DNA from: Apostichopus californicus | Lineage: Eukaryota > Echinodermata > Holothuroidea > Aspidochirotida > Stichopodidae | Direction: 5' to 3' | Assembly: GCA_020650975.1 (NCBI GenBank) | Contig: JAIPMN010007272.1 | Coordinates: forward strand, 9,094 to 51,547 | DNA: 42,454 bases | Part shown: one piece after another, positions 1-10,740 of the stretch | How the letters are laid out: every line of letters begins with the position of its first letter | How positions within the stretch are numbered: position 1 is the first letter of the stretch | Notes under the pieces: model-generated | Seen by the model: only the letters and a program-made list of their open reading frames with translations | The model's database searches: none | Told to the model about the DNA's origin: nothing | Program-made: the position numbers and the translations under genes

Positions 1-1075
1 GAGGAAAGGAAAGGAGAGTTGTGGAAAACCATGTTGAGTTACCAATAAAATGGTTTCGTACGCTCAGTTAAAAAATGATAATGTAACAGATTGCTTGTAA
101 CCATAAATGAGGAGTACAAGGGTATAAGTGCCGTTGCCGATATAACTGTCAATTGTAGCGTTTAACCATTTTCAACATGGTTGCTTAAGAAGATTATGAT
201 AGCATACTATATGTGTTGATCCACGAAGTTAGCGTTTACGTACAGGGTACAACGTGATGTGTATGCACCCTCGTACCCATTAAGGGAATGCAATCATGAC
301 TCTAACCCCCCCCCCCCCGTCCCCTCTCCCTATAGTTAGAACAGACATTACCATAAAAGGCAGATAAAAAGCCACATACACACACGAAAAACATGTTTGT
401 TCCCGTCTGTCACCGCTTTGGGTCCATAGGGTACCGTATACGCCGATATAATATGCAATAATAAAGCTACATAAGTCTATGTCTATCATTTACTACATTC
501 ATAACATTTTTTTGCGGAGGGTCTTACGCAAGATCGAATCCCCAAAGATTTAAGAGTCAGAAACAATATTTTGCAAAACAATCATTATTGGTTTAATTTG
601 ATACATTAGACTGTTGGTTAGCTGAGTGATGTTTCCCCCTTCAGGGACATAAAACCACACAGTCACAAAAAACACCTAACCAGTTTGAAAAAAAGAAAGT
701 TTACTGCACTCCATGCACAGACACACCTGAGATTTTAGACTTGGTGAAGTCGGTTTCCTGTAAGTGTCATGTTGATCGCAATCTGTTTCCTCTCATATGA
801 GTGGTTCATTTTCCCGGAAGTTTTCGTCAGGTATATCAGTTTGATACTTTTGAATTTTGAAACAGTCACGCTGAGTCTGTCTATATTGAGCACAGCATCA
901 CCTGCAGTCCTGTTAGCCTCGTTGAAAGTTCTTTATTGTAACATTTCTGGGAAGATTTTATTGCAAAAATTAGTGACAAAAAAAGTAGAGAGGAAAGAAT
1001 CTGTCACACTATAGGATTTGCTTTGCGTTCCCTATATTCACTATCGGACTAATTCACAAATCTTAAATTTGTACA
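1..1075. other. Upstream flank of the septin gene, no coding exon recognised
   Basis: I see no protein-coding exon here. The stretch is AT-rich and has a 13-base C run at 306-318. A strong donor-like sequence (CCTGTAAGT) lies near 757-765, so an upstream non-coding septin exon could end there, but nothing else supports it. Confidence 0.4.
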
Positions 1076-1081
1076 ATGCCT
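1076..1081 (+). CDS. SEPT2: Septin exon 1 (tentative coding start, Met-Pro)
   Basis: An ATG followed by one Pro codon is directly abutted by a near-perfect donor (GTAAGT at 1082-1087). It ends in phase 0, which is what the next exon needs. The resulting N-terminus is about 8 residues before the conserved FIGFATLP block, short but reasonable for this group. Only six coding bases support it; the true start could lie in another upstream exon. Confidence 0.35.
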
Positions 1082-4000
1082 GTAAGTATTTTCAATTTTT
1101 CGTGATATTCAATAAAGGTTTTTAATAATTTGTGTCAGATATGTTTATATGTTAGTATACATTCGAATGTGAAATTGAAGTATCTATTCAGGGGTTCCCT
1201 AACTGGGGTGAATGAACCCCCAGGGGGTGCGTGAGTCCACCCCATTCGTGAGATGTTTCTGAAAGTCAAATCTAGAGTACTTTTTGTTGAAGTAAAATCT
1301 GATATATCATATAATTTAGTAATGTACAAAAGTCGTACCTATTGACAAACTCTTTTCGCGTTCCATTCGCATACGTTGCCATACTAGTATACCGTACCGT
1401 GCATGTGATAAATAACTGAATTATGAAACAGACACAGGCCGCAATATTCGTTCATCTCTTGTTTTTTTCATTACCATATTACTCTATGAACTTGATCTTT
1501 ATGAAACACTGTTATGCGTATTATAGTATAATAATGACTCAGATCGTGTCTCGAAAAGTTGGGGGTTCGTGGACATTTTTTAAACATCCACAGGGGGTTC
1601 GTGGGGGGATAAAATTAGGGAAACCCTGCTCTATGTCGAAAAAATGTGTAAATCAAAATCAACATTAGTTGTTCGACATTCGTTTTCATTGGTTGTCTCG
1701 CTCCAGATATACAATATGAAATTTGTGCATTTAATTTGGAGAGTAATTTATATATGTTACGGAGATTGTGAAATCATGTAGGGGAAACTAGTGGCATCAA
1801 GTTGACTTTTGGTTTGCTTTCTTCCGCGGGTTTTTTTTCTTTGTCTTATGCAATTTGGATTGTGAAGGGATAATACAATCTATAATATTAAAACCTTTCG
1901 TAGATGTGATGTGATCTTTAACTTTTCCGCACGTTTAAATAACGTCCCGGTACCTAAATACAGTTGTGTAATCTTTCAAGGATAAGGACATATATTCATA
2001 TGATTTCTGAAATATTACAAAATTATTTCTTAGGACACTGCTTGTGACGTCACAAGTTATTACACCATGTATGGTACTTCTCCAATCAAAATTGATTCGA
2101 TTTAGTATTTTGTATCTGCAACCAATGTAGAAGACAACAGTGAATTAGTCAATGCATTCCCTGTGACATATTATAACGTTGGAACATGAGACTTTGATAT
2201 AGGCCCATCTCTTTAAAAAGCGTTGTTATGGTGATACATAAGACCCCCTATTATTACATTTTTTAATTCGACAATAGTTTATGTATTTATTCGTTTCTTT
2301 CTTTTATAGCCCACAGGATCACGAGAATTTATCGGATTTGCGACCCTTCCAGATCAGGTCCATCGGAAATCGGTGAAGAAAGGCTTCGAATTTACCCTCA
2401 TGGTCGTCGGTAAGTATTTATTTCGAAATATTTTGATGAATTACCTCAATGATTATCTGAATCGTTTGCCCTGCCCACTGGTGGGACCTTCGTGTTCCTG
2501 TCATGACCAATGTCATTGTTTTCGGATTGCTAATTATTTCGCATGTGTGTGTCGGTGTGTAAGCATATATACGTGTGTGTATGTGTATGTTTGATAAGAC
2601 TACATTGATGAAGGGAAGGGTGTGGGGGACATGTAGACACAGGTATGGGAATTAGAGGAGTAGGGTGGAGTGCTATGCTCCTTTTTATTATAGTATTTCC
2701 TTCGACTCCTGAAAAACTTGGAAATGGCTGTGTCTATAGCGCCCACGGTGGTGCAATAGTCAGAATGTGTTGGCAAATATTAAAATCTGATATATCATAT
2801 TATTATACAAACACACACTTGAAATAATAACCAGTAGTACCGAGTGTATTGTATACTCATGTCATTATTTGCAAATTTCGAGGATTATATTTTTCATTGT
2901 TTTGTAGGTGAATCAGGCCTGGGAAAGTCTACTCTGGTTAATAGTCTGTTTCTGACCGAGCTATACAAACAGAGAGCCGTACTCAATGCAGAAGGTAAGT
3001 GAACAGGTCCATATATTATGGAAAATGTGATATTAATACCCGTTTTCAGCATCACTCCAATTTAAATTTTTTTTTTTATTAAAGTAGCCAGGGAACGGCT
3101 TGTGTATTACAGTCTTCTTTTTTTCGTTTTCTTCTTGTCCAGAGAAAATCAGTCAAACCGTCGAAATCGAAAGGTCAACGCAAGATATAGAGGAAGGAGG
3201 AGTCAGACTAAAACTAACGGTTGTCGATACACCGGGGTTCGGCGATGCCGTAAATAATACCGACAGGTGAGTCATATGATACCTAAAACTAACGGTTGTC
3301 AATACACCGGGATTCGGCGATGCCGTAAATAATACCGACAGGTGAGTCATATGCTAACTAAAACTAACGGTTGTCGATACACCGGGATTCGGCGATGCCG
3401 TAAATAATACCGAAAGGTGAGTCATATGATAACTAAAACTAACGGTTGTCGATACACCGGGGTTCGGCGATGCCGTTAATAATACCGAAAGGTGAGTCAT
3501 ATGATAACCAAAGACAATTCACAAGTATACATCTTGTGGTAGTGGTAGAGGTGGCAGTATACTGAAACACTGCCTCTCGTGGAGTATAGTCCGATGATAC
3601 TTGGTACTGGTGCTACTTGCTTGATAAAATCGTTCTTTATATGTGTTATGGCTTTTCACTGTCAGATATTACAGAAATCTTATTTCATTACTTTACATGG
3701 ATGAGATATACCCTTCTCTCCACCCCCATCCCCTTTCTCTCACGTACCCCACCAAAAAGGAAATATGTCATGGGACGGTAAACTTATGATGAGGTAATCT
3801 GAAATAAGACTTCAGAATCTAACCCAACCCATAACGCTACCCTTGCCCCCACCCCTCACACTTTAACCCCCAAATATATCCCGTACCATACCCAATAGGA
3901 AATGCTTCGATTCAGTTTCTATATCATATATCATACTGGTATGGGTTAGTCTAACGAGAAATGCATTTTGTATTTGCGTGTATGTATGTGTTTAGAGTAA

Positions 4001-7000
4001 TATACCAAACGAGAACAACTTTCACCAAGACAGACTGCTCGTTTTGTCGCACAATAGTAATAGCTAGTCGTAGTTCACGACATGAAAGTATATTGATAAA
4101 TCACATTAGCCCCAAATATGATAAATTTCAACGATTTTTCAACTCTTGTTAAAGCTTCAATATTTCATGTACTGCCACACTGAGATAAATTTCCTTAGCC
4201 ATAACTGATAAATAAGTGGCAAACATGACCAATCTTTTTGTCTGTGGCTAATTTGGATGGGAGGGAGTGGGGGTGGAAGTGGTAAGAATGTTCATGACAG
4301 TACTTTTGAAACGTTTTAGTGATATAAAGTCCATGGAAATTAAGGGCGATAAACTGATGATCTTTTTAAAACCGATGCTATTTCAACTCCTTATCACTTC
4401 TCTCTCTACGTACAGTTTCACGCCGATTGTTACTTATGTAGATGACCAGTTTGAACAGTACTTCACGGATGAGAGCGGACTGAATAGGAAAAACATCGTA
4501 GATAACAGAATTCACTGTTGCCTGTATTTCATCTCGCCTTTTGGTCATGGGTAAGCAATAAGTTCTTTACTCGATAGTCACACATTTAAAGAGCAATTAA
4601 AGGCGAAGGAGAACGGGACTGAAGGAAATAATTGCAACATGTTAATTGTTAATTATTCATATCATAACATTTGTTTGCTGTTCAAATATGAAGTTCTCTT
4701 ATTTCAAGTTGAAGGTGGCCCAGAATGGACAGTGGACCCCATAAATAAGTAGTGTACTACATCCACAACGTGACGTCAAAGAGAAGAATTTGCAGTACCT
4801 AAAAATCGAAATTTGGACTTTGCATATTTGTATTCTTAACGTGTTTTCATGGTTATCCTACACTGCATCGATCACAATCAAGTATACCACACTCTCTTGG
4901 ACGGTTCGAAACTGCTACTGATTAAGCCATATATCTGTATGGTGTTCAGCTAGCTAGTTTACTACTGGGCAGGAGTTGAGTTCGGTAGCGTGTTAAATAT
5001 ACGGAAATAGGCGGCCAAACTCCGACATCTACTTTCAGAAAGACAAAGACAAAAATTCATGGGCTTGCAACAAAATACATCTTTGGGAATAATAAATAAA
5101 TAAATAATGTAAAAACTGTTTATGAATAGTGACCTGATTTATTTGAGATGGGACTACATCTAAAAAATTCCTGATTCAGGGGATAACATCAGTATATACC
5201 AACAGTGCATAGATGCGATGTAATGTATTATAGTTAAGGGCTACTACTTTAATATACTGATCATGACGTCACTAACATTATTCCTTGTGATTGGTTACTA
5301 TCTTACAGGCTGCGTCCAATCGACGTAGAGTTCATGAAACGGATGCACGATAAGGTGAACATTATTCCAGTAATCGGTAAATCAGACTGCCTTACACCAG
5401 CAGAAATCAAGAAATTAAAAGAAAGGGTTAGTATATGATTGGACTAAAGGGAGATTTCATCATTTGATAAATATTCATAGGAAGAAAAAATTATTCCAAA
5501 GATAATGCTAGCACCAGATAAGGATTAAGGACAACATATGTAGTGATCCAAAACAAATCGTGTTGTACTCAGCTAAACCAACCCTATCCCACCCCCCCCC
5601 CCCCCATTCCACCTAGCCTCATGTGTCCAGGAGATGTAAGCGTAATTCCATGCAGCCTGCAAAGCAAACTGAATGAATTATGAAAATGAATTTCTCCTTA
5701 AGTTTATGTTAAAATTGACCACAAAGAAATATTGTATACACCTACTATATACTATGCTATACACGTATTGAAAGTAATAATGTATTCGATGTTTTTTTTA
5801 TGATCACACTTTCAGACGTTTGCTCATCTCGTATTTTACTTGAGTATCAAGTCGCCATTTCGAGCGCATTGTATGTTTTAAGAATTTGAATCAATATATA
5901 GCTAAGTCAATAAGAAAGTTCGCCAAGTTTGTAGTAATATCGGTAAATAAATTATATCTGTTTGTTCGTTAGATTTTGGATGAGGTAGACGAGTACAACA
6001 TCAACATCTACAAATTCACAGATGGAGATTCAGATGAGGATGAAGACACGAGGAGAGAAAATAGTGATCTACAGGTAAACAAAAGAAAAGAAAAAACAAA
6101 GGATACAATTACGCAATTTATACAGAACTAGTTTCATCGGTTATGAACAAAGGATTGTTTTTCTTTTTTTCTTAAAGGTCGTCAGTATTGGAGCCTAGAC
6201 TTTAGCATCCTTAAAATTGCTAGTAGTTTTCGAAAACAATTTCCACTTTTCCTTTTCCAAAATATCTCCAGAGATTGAGATTGTTACAATAGATGGTTAA
6301 ATGTCTCAGCACTGTGAATAGGCTACTTCTATAGAGTATCAGTGAAACGCTTGTTGAAATTGTAGAGTGGGCAGTGCCCATTATCGGACTTACTGGCATA
6401 TTTGGAGGCAATATTGATGACTTTTAAGAGGTTCCTTCTTTAAAGAAGGATTAAGGTTACATTTTTAGTGACATGGCGTATGTTTTGCGATGTTCGTTAA
6501 AAATTTAATTTATAACAAACACCATTGCTTGCATTTTAGGCATTTATACTTCAAAAGTATAATTTTGTGTGCAAAGTAGAAAATGAGCCCAGGTTTTGAA
6601 TTTTCAAAAGATTTAACAACATTTTTAACAGTTTCATAATGTATGTATTGACTGAAAAATTGTGTGTCTCGCATTTTTCAAAATTTCTGGAGTCAAAGAT
6701 ACAGGTTCGGTGAGGCAGGGGGGGGGGGGGAGTTTTGGTTTTTTTGGAGTAACTGAAAAGTGCAATTTCGTTAATTAAAACATGACGTTGTGTTGAGAAT
6801 TAAGAAAAACTGTAATGAGAAGTGCCCTTTCATGTAAAACTGAAAAAAAGTAATAACAAAATGACATTTGTGCAGAGAATCTATGTTGCAAGTTGGAACA
6901 CGTTGAGGTGATTTTGTGGTTTGTTTCCACAAATCAATGTCACATGTCCCACTGCCCTTCGAGGTGTTTGCCCCACTTATTCCAAAATTGAAGTATCTTT

Positions 7001-9698
7001 GCCCGAATATGTTTCTGTTCGAAAATATGTCTATTTAACTTGTTTCTTGAAGTTAATGAAATAGCGATGAAAACATCGTGAAAGGATTGCTCGTAGTCAG
7101 AGACAACAATAATCAAACTCCTTTTAGAGTTACCATATGTCAATTGTATACCAATCTATAATTTCAAACTTGTTCTTGTTAACAGTCCAGCGTACCCTTT
7201 GCTATTATCGGTAGCAATACAGTAGTGGAAATTGGCGGGAAAAGAGTGCGTGGCAGACTATATCCATGGGGGATAGCAGAAGGTTGGTCAGCTTATAATT
7301 AATATCTTTCTCAACATTTCATACTTCTTATTTATATGAGATAGACGGTAGTATTGCTGGTTAGGAGAAAGAGAAATTACGTCACATTATTTGCATATCA
7401 TCTCATTGTTTAGGACATAATCTCATGGACAAATTCAGTCGAAGAACCAAACAGCTAAGGTAGGCAACAGTGATAAACGATCACAATAGGGGGTGGGGGT
7501 GGGGGGGGCGGAGGGGCCAACCAGTCGTACTCCCAATGATGTAGAGAACACTAACACAACGTGATTAACGAGACTTTCCGTTTGAAATCTTGACAGCTGA
7601 ATAAGTATGTCTGAATGAGACCATCAATTGAAAATATGTTCTACTTACAGTTCATCGAGCTGAGAGCACAGGCGGCATGTCAGTGTTTATAAGAGCAGAT
7701 TCAAGGAAACAAAATGACATCTTGTGATCAGTTAATTCGAGAGCCTTAATCCCGAACTTTTGCTTTCTTTTTTTCTGTTCGACGTAATTGTATAGAATGT
7801 TAATGTAAGCGTCACAGCTTTATGCCCAATAAAAATACACAATTATTTTATCTCGATTCACTCTCTATTTTTCTACCTCACTGAAAGTTAATGAGCTCTA
7901 CTTAATGTGTGCACCTTGTTTCATATGTCCCTTTTTTTAATCAACAGTTGAAAATCCCAAACATTCCGACTTCGTTAAACTAAGGAACATGTTAATAAGG
8001 TGAGTGATTTATATTCAGGATCCATTTAGTGATCTCTAAGAGTTGACATGTGCGTGCATATCACTTCAATGATACACGTACATGTATTTACAAACAAGGG
8101 TAAATCAGATTGTTTTGCTTCCAGTGAAAGTTTTGGTTTGAGATACCAAATATGTATCTTCTTCCGAATATAGCATGGAGAATCTGAATTTCTTTAAATA
8201 GCTGTCGTGAATTTATAAATATCTATAAATGTAAATTTTATTATTATTCTTCCAATGCAGGACACATATGCAGGATCTTAAAGATGTCACACAGGATGTC
8301 CACTACGAGAACTTCAGACTTCAGAAAATTAAAAATGGTGGCAAGGTTGAGCCCGTTAATGGGTATGTAGTACATTCTGAGGGCATTCTTACTTGTGATA
8401 TGATATCATACTTTATGAGTATGTAAGCACAGCCCTCCACACCCCACCCCTCACCATCCCTTCTAACCCTATCTCCTCCTAACATTAACTGCAGACACCT
8501 GAGCCTATAAGGGTGAGTGTACATACAGGCTTGGTCCTTCTCCTCCACTCTGTTTATCTCCCTTTTGACAATTACACAGAAATGCTCATGTGACCTAGCA
8601 TGAAAATGAATAGTTCTCACTAGTAACAAAGAATGGAACAACTTTATGCATATTCATAATTGATAAGATAGAGTCATAGTGGAGACAAATTTAAGCGCAT
8701 GGTTCAAGTACATACACTGTTAAATATATTAGTTCTGTGCATTTCATTCATGAGAAAAAATACCAATTAATAGTCTGCTTCGAAAATAAGCTGATTTTAC
8801 CAACAGATGCTGATGAGTCACTCAGCTCATTATGTGTAGCTGCTAAGCACTGTAATGTTAGCCAGGTGCGACATAGCGGGGAAAAGGGGGGGGGGACATG
8901 GGAGATGCAGGGGTGGCGTGCTTTCTAAACACTGTTGTGAAAAAAATGAAAAGTGACACATTTCATAAATTAGGGGTGCTCCGATTTTTTAATAAGAGGT
9001 TTCTCATTTCAATTTTTTATTTATTAAAACATGTTCTTTTGAGTTGCTTATATTCAAAAATGTCTTTTGGTTGTAAACCACTCAAATCGGTGCCAAAATG
9101 CAAACATGATTAATTTAGTAGGAAACTTTGTGATTGCCCCCCTCAACACAAATCCGAATGCCCCATTGCCCCTCTAAGTTTTTTTCCGAATCGTACCAAA
9201 TTCAATCCTCTTCCCCTTGGGGTACGTTTAGGTGTTAAGTTAATCAATGTAACTATTGAACCTAGTAGGTATTCATATTTGGTGTATATCCTCGTTCCTG
9301 GTGACCTAATGTGATTTTGTTTTGATTATAATTTGTTTTGCTTATGTTGGATGTCGGTTATACCACTTATCAAAATATTTTCTTACAGGTAAAGCGATTT
9401 TCCACAGATGACTTGCAATGGTCAGTTAACAGATTGTCTTCATTGATCAAGCAGTATTGGAAACGTTTAAGATCGGGGTCATATAAATCAAATTAAATGT
9501 TGTTTTCCTCTCACCTATAGGAAACCACAAGATGATACAGACGCGAAGTTGAAGGAGAAGGAGGATGAGTTGAAGAAGATGCAGGAAATGATCTTAACGA
9601 TGCAGAGACAGATGGCGATGCAGCAAGGAAAACAACAGATGAACGGCACCAACAACAACATACTGGACGATAGAGGCTCCAGCACCATAGATATGTAG
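1076..9698 (+). CDS. SEPT2: Septin GTPase, SEPT2/SEPT5 group (11 exons)
   Basis: Septins are GTP-binding proteins that assemble into hetero-oligomeric filaments at the cell cortex, cleavage furrow and cilium base; this group supplies the SEPT2-type subunit. Exons are 1076-1081 (tentative), 2310-2409, 2908-2994, 3143-3266, 4416-4550, 5309-5426, 5973-6074, 7186-7282, 7948-7999, 8261-8362 and 9521-9698. All junctions are GT-AG and in phase, giving 366 residues, the usual length (human SEPT2 and SEPT5 are about 360-370). Visible motifs are P-loop GESGLGKST (residues 36-44), switch II DTPGFGD (93-99), G4 as GKSD (174-177) instead of the usual AKAD, the septin unique element around RGRLYPWG, and a C-terminal coiled coil (about 316-345). 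The body resembles SEPT5 and the tail SEPT2, so I assign the group, not a one-to-one orthologue. The start is the least certain part. Confidence 0.93.
1189..1628. mobile_element. Non-autonomous hAT-like TIR element in septin intron 1
   Basis: The left end reads CAGGGGTTCCCTAA and the right end is the inverted CAGGGTTTCCCTAA, so the stretch is bounded by matching terminal inverted repeats. Both ends continue into G/C-rich sequence with a further shared GTGGATG/GGGGGTTCGTG flavour. The 440-bp interior has no transposase. CAGGGGTTCCC-type ends are typical of hAT superfamily elements. The flanks share a TCTA core (about 1183-1186 and 1630-1633), as hAT target duplications often do, but an exact 8-bp duplication is not preserved. 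Confidence 0.6.
2310..2409 (+). CDS. SEPT2: Septin exon 2 (N-terminal strand up to the P-loop Gly)
   Basis: Opens in phase 0 after TTTTATAG and closes in phase 1 before GTAAGT. It encodes the highly conserved block [19 protein letters not shown] and FEFTLMVVG, leading into the P-loop. A second AG at 2315-2316 is a possible alternative acceptor that would remove two codons. Confidence 0.93.
2908..2994 (+). CDS. SEPT2: Septin exon 3 (P-loop, G1)
   Basis: Acceptor TTTTGTAG, donor GTAAGT. It encodes the rest of the P-loop GESGLGKST, which binds the GTP phosphates, followed by [11 protein letters not shown] as in other SEPT2-group members. Confidence 0.95.
3143..3266 (+). CDS. SEPT2: Septin exon 4 (switch I to switch II)
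   Basis: Encodes KISQTVEIE (switch I region, with the Thr that is catalytic in hydrolysing septins) and [14 protein letters not shown] (switch II, G3). The donor GTGAGT at 3267 is the first of four identical donors created by a 75-bp tandem array. Reading past it meets an in-frame TGA at once (3268-3270), so only this first donor gives a functional protein. Confidence 0.95.
3208..3508 (+). repeat. 75-bp x 4 tandem array covering exon edge and donor
   Basis: Four head-to-tail 75-bp units begin at 3208, 3283, 3358 and 3433. Each holds the last 59 coding bases of septin exon 4 (the DTPGFGD codons), the donor GTGAGT, and a few intron bases. Units differ at only a few positions, for example GGGGTT versus GGGATT and GACAG versus GAAAG. 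Unit 1 is the real exon end; units 2-4 lie in the intron and lack any upstream acceptor. Confidence 0.95.
4416..4550 (+). CDS. SEPT2: Septin exon 5 (central G-domain)
   Basis: Acceptor TACGTACAG, donor GTAAGC. It encodes [19 protein letters not shown] and [14 protein letters not shown], which match the SEPT5/SEPT2 core almost residue for residue. An ATG-containing open stretch upstream (from about 4267) is intron. Confidence 0.95.
5309..5426 (+). CDS. SEPT2: Septin exon 6 (G4 motif)
   Basis: Acceptor ATCTTACAG, donor GTTAGT. It encodes [20 protein letters not shown] followed by [19 protein letters not shown]. The guanine-specificity motif reads GKSD; most septins have AKAD. The Lys and Asp that contact the base are kept. 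Confidence 0.93.
5973..6074 (+). CDS. SEPT2: Septin exon 7 (acidic DSDEDED loop)
   Basis: Begins and ends in phase 0. It encodes [15 protein letters not shown] and the acidic loop [13 protein letters not shown], which is typical of SEPT2, SEPT4 and SEPT5. Confidence 0.93.
6434..6449. repeat. Perfect 16-bp palindrome in septin intron 7
   Basis: CCTTCTTTAAAGAAGG is self-complementary. No neighbouring feature gives it a role; it may be chance. Confidence 0.5.
7186..7282 (+). CDS. SEPT2: Septin exon 8 (septin unique element start)
   Basis: Encodes [20 protein letters not shown] and then [10 protein letters not shown], the RGRLYPWG hallmark of the septin unique element that forms the filament interface. 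The donor GTTGGT is weak but is the only one keeping phase with the next exon (GTT split codon, then ENPKH). Confidence 0.92.
7948..7999 (+). CDS. SEPT2: Septin exon 9 (52 nt)
   Basis: Short exon encoding [18 protein letters not shown] across its borders. The acceptor TTAATCAACAG follows a T run and the donor is GTGAGT. Phase 1 in and phase 2 out fit both neighbours. Confidence 0.93.
8261..8362 (+). CDS. SEPT2: Septin exon 10 (end of G-domain)
   Basis: Encodes [19 protein letters not shown], the last conserved block of the septin G-domain, then a short linker [12 protein letters not shown]. Donor GTATGT. Confidence 0.94.
9521..9698 (+). CDS. SEPT2: Septin terminal exon (coiled coil and stop)
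   Basis: Acceptor CTCACCTATAG. It encodes a Lys/Glu/Met-rich coiled coil ([16 protein letters not shown], then [10 protein letters not shown]) like the SEPT2 tail, ending ...GSSTIDM with TAG at 9696-9698. The last codons and the stop form the first unit of a tandem array that continues through the 3' UTR. Confidence 0.95.
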
Positions 9699-10240
9699 AT
9701 TGCAAAAGGACTATAGCGTACATAATGCAAACAAACAATAACACACTGGACAATAGAGGCTCCAGCACCATAGATATTTAAATTGCCTTATTATCAGTGG
9801 ACAGTAGCGTAAAGAATGCATCCAAACAATAACATACTGGACGATAAATGTGCCAGCACCATAGATATGTAAATTGCAGCCTTACTATCGGTGGACTATA
9901 TCGTACAGAATGCAAGCAATCAGTTAGACGATAAACGTTCCAGCACCATAGATATGTAAATTGCAGCCTTACTATCAGTGGACTATAGCATACAGAATGT
10001 AAGCAAACAATAACATGCTGCTGGACAATAGAGGCTCCACTAACCATAGATATGTAAATTGCAGCCTTACTATCGCGTACAGAATGCAATCAAACAATTA
10101 GACATAAACGTTCAAGCACCATAGATGTGTAAACTGCCTTATTATGAGTGGACTATAGCATACAGAATGCAAACAAACAATAACACACTGGACGATAGAC
10201 GTTCCAGCATCATAGATATGTAAACTACCCAACCATCTTG
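9650..10240 (+). repeat. Seven-unit minisatellite spanning the septin stop codon and 3' UTR
   Basis: The segment around CCATAGATATGTA recurs with TAG anchors at 9688, 9771, 9862, 9949, 10047, 10122 and 10213 (spacing 83, 91, 87, 98, 75 and 91 bp). Units carry variants of AACAATAACATACTGGACGA, GGCTCCAGCACCATAGATAT and TGGACTATAGCGTACAGAATG. Each copy keeps a stop-like triplet at the position of the true stop (TAG in unit 1, TAA in the rest). The reverse strand is open across several units, which produces repetitive spurious ORFs. Confidence 0.9.
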
Positions 10241-10269
10241 ACCTGCTTTCTAGTTTGATTACAGACATG

Positions 10270-10700
10270 CTAAGTTGATCGCAGACCTGACCTCTCATTT
10301 GTGATTACTGATCGGCCATCTTCTCTGATTGCCAGTAATATCCTCTAATTGCAGACCTGCCATTTACTGTGATGACAGAGCTGCTGTTTACTGTGATATG
10401 GCAGAGGTGTGATGGTGCTGCTGGTGATGTGATGGTGCTGTTTACTGTGATGGCAGAACTGCCTTCAACTCTGATTGCAGAACTGCCACCGATTCTTTGA
10501 TTGCAAAACTGCCACCGATTCTTTGTTGCAGACCTGCCACAGATTCTATGATTGCAGACCTGCCACAGATTCTATGACTGCAGACCTACCACAGATTCTA
10601 TGATTGCAGACCTATCTTGTCTGAGTGCATATATCTACTATTTAGATTGTAGACCAGTCATCTACTCTATAGTTGCAAACCTGCATTGTACTTCAATGAC
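10270..10700 (+). repeat. Second, 25-30-bp minisatellite in the septin 3' UTR
   Basis: Imperfect units of the type GATTGCAGACCTGCCACAG plus ATTCTAT recur many times, with longer divergent units containing TTTACTGTGATGGCAGA at the left. The clearest copies are at about 10480-10620. No coding function is visible. Confidence 0.75.
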
Positions 10701-10740
10701 AGACCTAGTACCAGTTAAATTAAATTGTAGCTGGCCAGCA

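Noticed and set aside
3153..3350. Reverse-strand ORF with an internally repeated protein
   Set aside because: It arises from the antisense of the 75-bp array at the septin exon edge.
9511..10298. Several repetitive reverse-strand ORFs
   Set aside because: They are antisense shadows of the septin last exon and its 3' UTR minisatellite.
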